64,000 bases of DNA from Eupeodes corollae (lineage: Eukaryota > Arthropoda > Insecta > Diptera > Syrphidae). Both the position numbers and the translations under genes were made by a program. Positions 36,847 to 47,210 of this stretch are shown here, in pieces (within the stretch, counting starts at the first letter, position 1; every line of letters starts with the position of its first letter). The DNA lies in NCBI RefSeq assembly GCF_945859685.1, contig NC_079148.1, forward strand, positions 35,351,946-35,415,945. The letters are read 5' to 3'. The notes under the pieces are model-generated. The model was given only the letters and a program-made list of their open reading frames with translations, was not told the DNA's origin and made no database searches.

Positions 36847-38236
36847 TAACTTCCCATAGGAAGTTTTTGTAATGGGTCCGATTTCTCAAATTAAAAATTT
36901 TGACATTTCTCGACGTTTCAAGGTCCCTAGAATCCAAATAAAAGATTTTTAGAAAAATGTCTGTGCGTGCGTGTGTACGTAAGGTCGTACGTTCGTGACG
37001 TTTTTTTCGTCATCCATAGCTCAAGAACCAGAAGAGATATCGATTTCAAATAAATTTTTTTATACAGATAATAAGGCAGAAAGATGCGTAAGGGCTCTCA
37101 AGAAAATTGCGGGGGTGGCTTTTTTATAATAGCAGTTTGAAAAAAAGGTGAACATTTTGGTTAACCCTAAATATCTTACAAACCAAAAACGCTAGAGACT
37201 TGAATTAAATTTTACATAATATATTGTAACGTGATATCAAAGAAGTATATTTTTTGAAAAAAATCAATTTAAAATTTTATAAATCAAAAAAACTGGAAAA
37301 AAAAATGTGTCACCTCAAAAATTTTACGACTAAAATATGATTTCATCTCCAAAACAATTTTGTGCAACGAATAACAATGTTTTTGACATCTCATAAAATT
37401 TTGAGAAAAATTGAATTGACAGTTTTTTTTATAAAAAATAAAAATCTAAAAAAAACATTACTCAAAGTTCGTAAAAATTGCATATCGTTTCAAATATCTT
37501 TTCAAAAACTTGAAATTTAGTTTTCAAACTTATTTTATCTTATAAAAAATATTGTTTTCAACATTTTGAAAAATGTTGAGAAAAATCAAATTGACAGTTT
37601 TTTTTTTACAAAAAATAAAAACCTACAAAAAAAATTAATAAAAGTTGGTAAAAAATGATTTTAGACTCAAATATCTTTTCAAAACTTTAAGATAATAGCT
37701 TCTAATTAGTTTTTACTTATAAGAAATAAATTTTTAAACATTAGAACAAATTTTGAAAAAAATCGAAGTGACAGTTTTTTTACAAAAAATAAAAACCTAA
37801 ACAAAAATTGGTAAAAATTGATTTTCGACTCAAATATCTTTTCAAAAATTGTAGATATTGGCTTTAAACTACTTTTATCTTTCAAAAAATAATGTTGTTA
37901 ACATTCAGTAAAATTTTGAAAAAAAAAATTGAATTGACAGTTTTTGTACACAAATTAAAAACCTTAAAAAAAAGTGATTTTCCACTTAAATAGCTTTTAA
38001 AAAATTAAAAAAATTGGCTTCAAACTTATTTTATTTCACAGAAAATATTGTTTTCGATATTCAGTCATTTTTATATAAAAATCCAACAGTCCGTTTTTTC
38101 ATAAAAAATAAAATCTACAAAAAATAGTACGCAAATTTGGTAAAAATTGATACGAGTATATATAGACAAACTTTTAAGCAAGACAAATCGACAGACGGGA
38201 TGAGAAGTTATCAGTGTAGGTCGCATCCCAGCCTCT
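36847..38236 (-). repeat. Repeat family R, copy C (full length)
   Basis: Complete reverse-strand copy. Its 3' end is the palindrome AACTTCCCATAGGAAGTT (36848-36865), with TAACTTCCCAT at 36847-36857. Its 5' end, ending in GCCTC on plus, is at 38235. Between them are the GTACGT-rich stretch (36960-36990), the conserved block with CTCAAGAACCAGAAGAGAT, and an internal array with anchors near 37370, 37550, 37720, 37885 and 38045, i.e. about four to five units of ~175 bp. Confidence 0.9.
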
Positions 38237-41200
38237 TTTTTTGTTGTAAATTATGGCTTCTTTTTACACTGACATCAATCAAAATTGTAGTAGAATGTCA
38301 GAATCATAAAAACGTTCACTGAAATTAGTCGCTAAACGATTGAACAACGTTGGAAACTTAAAAAAAACACACACACATTTGAGAAAAGTTTTTAGTGTTT
38401 GGGTTTTAGGAATCATGGGTTTTTTAGACTTGAGGTCTATTTTACTTTTAATTTTGAACTTTATGGATTTCATGTTTTCGGAATTTCTTAATTTTGGTTT
38501 TCGAGATTCTGTTGTTTGTATTCAAATTTACGGTAATGTGTCCGTCTTCCGTTCTTAAATACTCTTTTCTTCTTGTGCAGCTGTGTAGGCCAATAACAAA
38601 AATTAATGGCTTAAATGAAGCACCCAACTTGTATGCTGTACCTAAGTTTTTGCAAAAAAAAATCCTGAGAAGCAATATGTTGGACATAGTAAATTATGGA
38701 GTGAGACTCAATTCAGGAACAACAACTTGGTTTAAGCATCGATTTTAAAAGTTCAACATTTTACGCACTATAGCCTGCACGAAGATCTCGGATTGTTCAC
38801 TTAAAATATGAAATGTGCTTAGCAATTGATGACGCGCGTGGAGTGCTAACATTTTTTTAACCATGTTTTTTCTAAAACTAGGATAGAACAAATGTTTCAG
38901 TCTACGGCTTTGCGTTACACAGAGTCAATTCAAATGGCAAGATGAAACGACGCCGTGGCACACAGAAAATTGATCAATCGATATTTTGGTATCATTTGAT
39001 ATTTTTTGTAGTGTTTTATACGTCTCAAGCCAGAAGCTACAGCAGCTCAAAAGGAAAATTGGAGTTGTTGGAAGAACACCACCCGCTTAAAAAATACACT
39101 GTTTATAAAGTCAAGATAATCTTAATAGCAGTTTTAATACAGAATGCTAATTAATTCAATCCATTACTTCTTTTTATTTTAAGTAAGCCCAAGGACTAAA
39201 AACTCTTCACTGAGGCGTATAAGCACTTTTTTTATTGTGTTAAATTTTAAATAAACTTTCCCTCCTTTTATACTAACTTCATCACAAAAGCTGAGAAAAG
39301 TGTGCAGTTTTCTACCAAAATTTCTATCCATGCACCTCTAAGAGTTATTTTCTGCAGGAAATGCATTTTTAAAAACCTCTTTTCTTAGAACTTCACCCTA
39401 TCTTCTTGTGTACTACTTTTGTCTTTTATTTGACTATATACACAGAGTTTCCCAAAATATATACCCATTTCTTTTACTTACGATCGATAAATTTTTACTC
39501 CACGAGTCTATTAAGGACATCTCAATAAGTGTCAAGTTAATCCTTCTTCAAACAAATCCATTATTCAAATCCTTATCCATTAGTATTCGAAGATGCTGAG
39601 TGCTTTTTCCTAAATGGCCTCTTTGTTTTATTATTTTCTTTTTTGTTTTATATTTTCATTTTAAGCTCTGGTGTACTTAACCAACTGTAAAACTTGAAGA
39701 AATAAAAGGTATAGGTATGTATGTTTAGAGATATACAAACTTCCAATCCAATAAACCATTAATGTTAAAAACAATTCTTCAATATTAGACAGAAAAAAAA
39801 ACAACAACAACAACCAGAACAAGAACAAGAACAAAATCCTCATTATTATGAAGAAGCTCAAGTTTGGTCAGCATTTTCATTTATTTCTGTGTCGCCCAAG
39901 TGTCATTCATAAATCCATAAAAATCAATCAATTTTCCATTTCCAAGAGAGTTCGACTACTTGGCGTTCGTATTTTTTCTATTTTATTTTCCTCCATTTTC
40001 CATCCAAGGTTTATCGGAAAGATTAATGGAGATCGTATTTTGTAAATTTGGTCTTTTTTGTTTTTGTTAATGTCAACTAGTCACCCGCTAAGTGACAGAT
40101 ATTTTTGTACCTGGTGTAGGGGCCATTCAGGTTACCCACAGAGCTCGAACCTCACCACTCACTGTATCACTCAAGAAGTCATAAAAAATTATTCAACAGG
40201 TGAGTGACACTGTGTTGCTAGTGATAAAATGTTGAATGCCACATAATGAACCCATTATATTGGTTCATGTAGTAAAAATGTGTTCCCGGATGATTGGGAG
40301 TGGGAGTTGGAGACAATCAACCGAAACACTCCAGAAGCAAAAGCATTCAACTTTATGATGGGGATAGTTGACGGGAACATCACTTAGTGGGGTATCGCTT
40401 TTAATAAGCCTCACCATCACCATCACCATCACCAGCTAGATCCATCCAACCATGTCGAATGAATTAGTTATTGAATTGTTTGGAGGCGTTTAATGTCCCA
40501 TAACCTTTTGAATGGGCCATCGGTTATTATTAGCCGTAATTAGAAAAGAAGCCGAGTATGGTGCATGGGTCTTCGCTTTTTCCACTTGCCTTTTTGATGA
40601 TGATGTGGGGTCCTTTTATAGATTAAGGTGTACGATATTCTGTATGGACATAAAAATATGTAATAACCATTTATGACTACCTATACGACTTTATTGCAGT
40701 CTTATTTTTAATGCCCTGGATTGATGTAAAAATTGCAATCGTTTAAAACGTTTTCTGCGACACAACAGAAGAAGAATTTGCAATTAGAATTATTAGTGGG
40801 ATAGTACGTAAAAAACAAATATCAATATCCATAAATGTGTCGAAGTTAATGATTTACAAGCGTTAGAGTGTTTCAACTTGAAGTATAAAAGCAAAACAAC
40901 AAAAATATAAAGTAGCAATTTGTAGATGTTCTATAGCACCTGAACATGAGTAGAAGCACAGAGTGGTACATTTCCTAAAGGGTGAATATTAAAAAGATAA
41001 TTAACGAAAGAAGAATATTAAAGAAGTTCAATAAAAGTCACATCGAATTCAGAATGTTCATCATTTTTAATTGGTATTCTACAATAAATGCCAAATAAAT
41101 TGTAGTTCAGACTAAAAATGATGATATGGTTTTACATTTTGCATTGCGAACATTTATCGGTTGCTCCTAGCAGTTGCTGTTAAAAGCTATATACTTTATT

Positions 41201-41534
41201 TTTTATTTTTCAAAAAAGATTAATTGGTCAAATGGAGCTTCAACAAAATATCTGTAATAAACTGTCAAATTGTAGTTTTTTATTAAAAAACTCTTCATTT
41301 TCTTAAAATGTGCTCGAAGAACGTACCCTTTAAGAATTTTCAATGAAAAATTGCTCCGATTTTTCGATTTTAAAAATGCGAATAAATTTCTAAACGTTTC
41401 AAGTTATTTGAAATTCGGTAGTTTTTAGAAAAATCAATGGTGGTTTTTCTTCATAGTTGATTTAATTAAATTTATTATGGCTGTAATATTTTTAGAAGAA
41501 TTAAGTAGATCATTTTATTTTTTTACAAAAATAA
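38237..41534. other. Non-coding sequence
   Basis: No gene is recognised in 3.3 kb. AAC/AAGAAC microsatellites occur at 39797-39835 and an (ACC/CAT) run at 40410-40435. The patch 40080-40620 is less A/T-rich and more complex than its surroundings and includes GCCGTAATTAG (homeodomain-type core). Open frames at 38.3-38.8 kb overlap on both strands and show no motif. Confidence 0.5.
40080..40620. promoter_or_regulatory. Possible regulatory patch, low confidence
   Basis: The base composition and word complexity differ from the flanking A/T-rich DNA. It holds TAATTAG and TTATTATTAGCC-type homeodomain cores near 40526-40545, GTTACCCACAG near 40131 and a trinucleotide run at 40410-40435. No promoter element or reading frame is evident. 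This is inference only. Confidence 0.15.
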
Positions 41535-42090
41535 TTTCGGGATTTTCAATAAGGACTTTAATTTAAGTTGTCAACCTCAACAAGAGAGTATTTAAATTGA
41601 CGAAACTAATTTTTGACTCAATGGATTCGTCAGTAAACAAAATATGCGTTTCTGAGCGGGTAAAAAATCACTTTTTCTTCCTTTATCACCAATTCATGTA
41701 CAAAATGAACTGTTTGGTGCGGTTTGCACGCTGGCGACGGTTTTGAGATTGTCTAGTTAATTTGAATTCCCTTCGTTACCACACTATGATAACCGATTAT
41801 TTTTGTCCCATATTTGAAGATATGGACAGCATAATAGTGACACAAGCCAAACCATCACACATGAGAATTGATTTATTAAGTAAAATGCTTGATGAACGTG
41901 TTTTCTCAAGAAATGGGTTTGTCTGCCTCGTTCGTGCTATTTTTCTTTGGGGCTACGCTACGTCATTGGTTTATTCCAACATGCCGAAAAATGCTCAAAG
42001 TAAACATTGAACGCCGTTTCGGCCAAAATGTGTGGCCAAGTCAATTGGAATTGGATCTTACGAATAGATTTTAACAAAAATTGATAAAAA
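41535..42090 (+). mobile_element. Second mariner-type relic
   Basis: Plus-strand transposase scraps. 41624-41660 reads NGFVSKQNMRF then a TGA where this family has Trp. About 41710-41755 reads TVWCGLHAG, with a stop before it. 41762-42010 has RYHTMITDYFCPIFEDMD, then DERVFSRNGFV and FLWGY. A third frame (41970-42074) ends KVNIERRFGQNVWPSQLELD. GGGATTTTCAATAAGG at 41535-41550 resembles the terminal repeat seen at 33219, so the 5' end may be present with the N-terminal half deleted. The catalytic residues are lost. Confidence 0.75.
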
Positions 42091-42289
42091 TCGATTCTTC
42101 TGCTAAACTATCTTCAAAAAATTATTGACGGGTGTATTCTACTTTCTTGTGAATTATATTTTCCAATAAGTGGTTTTATTTTGAATAATGCATTAAACAT
42201 TGTAATTTGCATAATTACATAGGAATTTAGGATTTAAATATTCACTTAATACAACAAGTCAAGCCCGTCGATCGGCGCCCATATTGTTT

Positions 42290-42630
42290 TTTGCTGATTT
42301 TGTAGACTGTGTTAGTACAGCAGATCTTGGAAAAGATCCAGCAACTTCAAATCCATACCTATACAATCTCTTTGTCGATTTTAAAGACCCGTATAACAGC
42401 ATCTTTAAAGAAGAGCTGTACAGAGCAGATTGAAAGATCAAAGCATGATGTTAGTTTTTGATAATTTCATCAGAAGCGGAGACGATGGGTTTAGTGGTCA
42501 ACAAGGGCAAGGCCTGGTACATGCTGTCATCAAAAAAGGACATTCAACGACGACGTCTTTGACAAAACGTCACCATGGACAGCTTTTGACTATGTTTTCT
42601 CAGGTACCGCTATAAATTCAGACACGACCC
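42290..42630 (+). mobile_element. LINE RT fragment, family X, with internal deletion
   Basis: Plus strand: YLYNLFVDFKDPYNSIFKEE (about 42357-42416) is RT motif A of an RTE-like endonuclease-RT. After a stop, the reading resumes in 42484-42620 as MGLVVNKGKAWYMLSSKKD, then RRRLFDKTSPWTAFDYVFSG and TAINSDTTHA. The palm section with motif B and the catalytic DD box, which should lie between them, is missing. R copy D begins 30 bp further on. Confidence 0.72.
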
Positions 42631-42659
42631 ATGCCAGGTCTAAAATAAAATAAAAAAAA

Positions 42660-44067
42660 GAGGCTGGGATGCGACCCACACTGATAACTTCCCATCCCGT
42701 CTGTCGATTTGTCTTGCTTAAAATTTTGTCGTATTCGTATAAATTTTTACCAAATTTGCGTACTATTTTTTGTAGATTTTATTTTTTATGAAAAAATCGG
42801 ACTGTTGGATTTTTATATAAAAATTACTGAATATCGAAAACAATATATTCTGTGAAATAAAATAAGTTTGAAGCCAATATTTTTAATTTTTGAAAAGCTA
42901 TTTGAGTCAAAAATCACTTTTTACCAACTTTTGTTACTTTTTTTTTAGGTTTTTAATTTTTTGTAAAGAAACTGTCAATTCGATTTTTTTTTTCAAACTT
43001 TTACTGAATGTTAACAACAATATTTGTTGAAAGATAAAAGTAGTTTTAAGCCAATATCTACAATTTTGGAAAGGATATTTGGTCGAAAATCAATTTTTAC
43101 CAACTTTTATAAATTTTTTTTAGGTTTTTATTTTTTGTAAAAAAACTGTCACTTCGATTTTTCTCAAAATTTGTCCGAATGTCGACAACAATATTTCTAA
43201 TGAGTGAAAATTAGTTAGAAGCTATTTTCTCAAATTTTTGAAAAGATATTTGAGTCGAAAATCATTTTTTAGCCACTTTTATTAATTTTTTTTTGTAAGT
43301 TTTTATTTTTTGTAAAAAAAATGGTTCATTCGATTTTTCTCAACATTTTTCAGAAAGTTGAAAACAATATTTCTTATTAAATAAGTTTGAAGCCTAAATT
43401 TCAAGTTTTTGAAAACATATTTGAATCGATATTCAATTTTTACCAACTTTGAGTAATGTTTTTTTTTTAGATTTTTATTTTTTATAAAAAATCTGTCAAT
43501 TCGATTTTTCTCAAAATTTTATCAGATGTCAAAAACATTATTCTTCGTTGCACAAAATTGTTTTAGAGATGAAATCATATTTCAGTAGTAAAATTTTGGA
43601 GGTGACAAATTTTTTTTTCAGTTTTATTGATTTATAAAAAAACCGTTATATTGATTTTTTTCAAAAAATATACCTGTTTGGTACCACGTTACAACATATT
43701 ATATAAAATTTAATTCAAGTCTCTAGCGGTTTTGGTTCGTTAGATATTTAGGGTTAAGCACAATTTTTACCTTTTTTTCAAACTGCTATGGTAAAAAAAC
43801 CACCCACGCAATTTTCTTAAGAGCCCTTTCTGCATCTTTCTGCCTTATTATCTCTATAACAAAACTTATTTGAAATCGATATCTTTACTGGTTCTTGAGC
43901 TATGGACGACGAAAAAAACGTCGCGAACGTACGGACGTACGAACGTACGTACACACGCATAGATATCTTTCTAAAAATCTTTTATTTCGACTCTAGGGAC
44001 CTTGAAACTTCAAGAAATGTCAAAACTTTCAATTTGACAAATCGGACCCATTACTATGGGAAGTTAT
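42660..44067 (+). repeat. Repeat family R, copy D (full length, reference copy)
   Basis: 5' block: GAGGCTGGGATGCGACCC, in which GGGATG pairs with CATCCC 21 bases later. TAACTTCCCAT is at 42685-42695; its exact inverse ATGGGAAGTTA is at 44056-44066, so the element has an 11-bp inverted repeat near its two ends. Internal subrepeats are anchored at about 42836, 43014, 43186, 43361 and 43535, a period of 173-178 bp. The 3' unique part holds GGTTCTTGAGCTATGGACG, an ACGT-rich run (43926-43956) and the ACCTTGAAAC block. No coding frame spans it. Confidence 0.92.
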
Positions 44068-46689
44068 AAAAACACATTTGCAATCAATTTGACAGCAGAC
44101 AATTTAATAAAGAAAGACCGGTATAATCCCGAAATTTTGAATTAAAAACACAGAATCTAGTAAAGTCAAAACAGGATCCCAAATACCCAGAAGCCAGAAA
44201 TTTCGAAATGGCTGATAGTAAAATATGTAGTAGATAAATCTTTGAGCTCTTCTTATTTGATGAGATTTTGATTTTCTGGAATTTCGGGTCGTCAGGGTTT
44301 TTAATTTTTGTGATTTAGATTTTCCAGGATTTAAGTTTAGGAGATTTCTACCCAACCTTCTATGTATAGGTATTATATAAAAGTAGTAATAAAGCAACAT
44401 CTTCTTTGTTCATTTATTTTTTGTTCTTTTCGTTAAAAGTTTTTGTTTGAGCTTAATATTTTCGAACTCTATTGAATCCCACCCACTGCCACGCCTACAT
44501 TTAACAATTAAGACCAATCTATCTATCCCAATTTTGTATTATATTAAAATTAAAAAAAATCCATTCAAACGTCATTTTCATGCTTGAAGACATCATGCCG
44601 CCTCATCCATGAAATCTATTAAATGATTAATGATCAAATTTACAATTTCATAAAACTTCTTCTCCTGCTTCCCATAAAGATAACTATAGTTATTCATTTA
44701 TCAAAACCAATCAACACCAAAACCAATGTTCAAACTAAATATTTCCTCAAAAAACACCCCCCTCCTTCCAATTCCAATGATGGTGCGGTGGTTAGTTTCA
44801 TAAATCACCACTTGACTTGACGACTTGACTTGAATTGAACCAAAAACAACAACAACAAAAAACAAGTGTCATCATAAGCCTTTCAAGTATTGCAAATATC
44901 AATCTTTCGCACTTTCTCACCACCACCGCATCACTCGCCGTCTCAACCGAAGCTGTCGCGACGTCTTCTCCACTATAGAATCACATACCTCTTCTTCATC
45001 CTCATCATACAAAGACTATAATTGCTATTTTAAGAAACAAAGTTATTGTGTTGGGTTGAATGTTGCGTCTCCGTGCGTCTATTGAACTTATACAACAGTT
45101 CTAGGACTTTACATGTCAATCAAGAAAGAATTCTGCCCTGCATTTTTGTGATAGCTCTATATAGACTTTTCTCCTTGATATCATTAAAGATACATAAAAA
45201 GAAACATACACATAGGAAACGTACACGTATGTATGTATATGCGCATACCTTTGGCGCTAAACGAAGCGGTAAATAGCTGTAGAACGGAAGAAGCCACTTT
45301 TAGATAAAAAATACATATACAGTACGTACAGTAATAGCACAGTTGAACATTTATACTGTACTGTTCAACCAGCAACCATCACGTAAAGATATAAGTACTT
45401 GTAGATGGGTATAGGTATAGTAGAGTATAAAAGTATGTATACACTGCCAGCACAACAACAACATGTCTGACATATACAATTTGACAGAAAGCAATTTCAC
45501 GTCACGGCAATAAGACATGCTACATAACTTGTCATAAATGAATCAACGATGTTAACATTACGTTTCGTTTGGGATTGAAACAAGCTTCACATCTTTCTCT
45601 CCTCAACAAACCCTCTCGTTCCTTGGGAAGACCAATTCTATCAAAATAAAGATAGACTCACAAAAGACAGCCACCACCATACACTCTCATACTCGAAGCA
45701 CTTGAGTTGATTCCATTATTTCCAATTTCAGCTATAAAGAAAAAAAGCAGAAATACAGAAATACAAGAAAAACGAAACTTAACTCAAGGCTCTACAGTTA
45801 AAGATATACTATCCGTACTTCGAATGTAGAAATTGAGATTCATTGGATACGCGTATAAAGGGACCACCCACCCGCATGTTCCTGAATGTGTGTCTGTTGT
45901 ATTCTGTAGGTGCGAGTATCTCCTGTATTTCTGGCTTCATGCAGCTTATAGGGAATTCGTCGCAGAATGCGGATTCTCAAAATCTCTTCGCGCCAGCGAA
46001 GGGATATATACTTTCAAAGATAGGCTTTAATTTATCACCGGATAAATTTACCTGTACCTTTTACCCACCATGATGATGTTGACAGCGTGCGCTGCGGTTC
46101 GATTTGGTATGGTTTGGTTCGGTGCGATGGTGCGGTATCCTGAATTTGAATTACAACCAACGCATCAACTTCAACTTTAGCTTGAACATTACCGCCACGT
46201 CGATGTGGCCATATTATAGTAGGTACCATGTGCCAGTGCCAGTGCCAGTTCCAGCGCCACAACCGTTGCCATGGGGCTTCATTCAGCAGAAATATCGAAA
46301 AGATTAATTTACAATCGTTCATTCAGAATGCGTTACCAATTGGAGCTCAAGAGGTTTTCTCCATCATTATCATCATCTCTTTTTCAATACGTCGCTGTTG
46401 GTACCTTGCTTACTTACATACTTACCTTGGTCCTCCTCGCGCTCTCACTCTCTTTTGTATCGATGATTTCTTGTGGTGTAGGAAATTTCATAAAATTCGA
46501 ATACTGATTTTCTTTTACTTGCGACTTTTATGCAGGGTCGATTGTTAAATGACAAGTTTTGGATTTGTGGAAAATGTATTATATTTCTCGTAACTCTAGT
46601 CAGGGATATGTTTGAGCAAATTAACAAGTCAGCTAGGCAAAACGAGTGTCAGGAAGTGAATCATTGGAAGATTGAGTCAATGAATAAGT
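44068..46689. other. Non-coding sequence, complex but unassigned
   Basis: No gene is recognised. 44700-46320 is less A/T-rich and contains short tandem words (ACTTGACTTGACG near 44810, GTATGTATGTAT near 45227, CCAGTGCCAGTG near 46231). Open frames over 46035-46548 overlap on both strands. YHVPVPVPVPAPQPLPWG comes from the CCAGTG repeat and is not evidence of a gene. Confidence 0.45.
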
Positions 46690-47210
46690 TTTTGCGACAA
46701 TCAGTCCGAACCTCAGTTAATCAGTCATTCCACAATCTGTTTGTTGGGTAGTCAGACAATCAGTTAGTCAGTCAATCGGAAAGTCAGTTCATCAGTCAGT
46801 CAGTCAGTCATTCAGCCAGTCGATGCGTCATTCAATTATTCAGTCAATCAGTCATTCAGTCAATCAGTCATTTAGTCAATCAGCAAATTAGGATATTAGC
46901 CTGTATTTAAGTAAAAGAGATAATCCGTCAGTCAGTTTGTCAGTTATTCAGTCACTCAGTTCGGTCATTCAGCAAATTTTGCAGTTAACCAGTTATCAAA
47001 CGGAATACTCAGTAAGTCAGTCACTTAATCAGTCAGCCGGTCACTTTGTCAGTCTGCCAATAAGCCAGGAAATCAGTTATTCAGTCTCTCAGCTGGTGCA
47101 TCAATCAACCTACAAACTAGCCATACTATTACCTAGTCAGTTAGTAAGTCAGCCAGTCATTCAGCAAGAAAATTTACCAGTTAGCTGGTCATTTAACTGG
47201 TAAGTAATTT
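46690..47210 (+). repeat. Degenerate CAGT-rich tandem array
   Basis: About 500 bp built of CAGTCAATCAGTCATT-type words: CAGT is repeated at 4-, 8- and 12-bp offsets with many substitutions, densest at 46750-46890 and thinning to about 47190. The open frame at 46937-47203 (Ser/Gln/Val/Leu-rich, SVSQSLNQS) is a by-product of the repeat. Confidence 0.85.

Noticed and set aside
38279..38748. Four overlapping open frames on both strands
   Set aside because: They are mutually exclusive, have no motifs and have A/T-driven composition.
42830..43560. Regular repeats spaced by similar intervals, considered as a CRISPR-like array
   Set aside because: The units are about 175 bp, diverged, adjacent and eukaryotic; no short identical repeat with unique spacers is present.
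45846..45862. CGTATAAAGGGACC as a TATA-box promoter
   Set aside because: No initiator, downstream gene or transcript evidence; such words are frequent in DNA this rich in A/T.
46035..46548. Several overlapping frames with VPVPVPAPQP and WHWHWH stretches
   Set aside because: They come from a CCAGTG short repeat on both strands, with no domain and no consistent frame.
46937..47203. Open frame rich in Ser/Gln/Val (SVSQSLNQS-type)
   Set aside because: It is a translation of the CAGT tandem array; the repeat keeps a frame open without selection.
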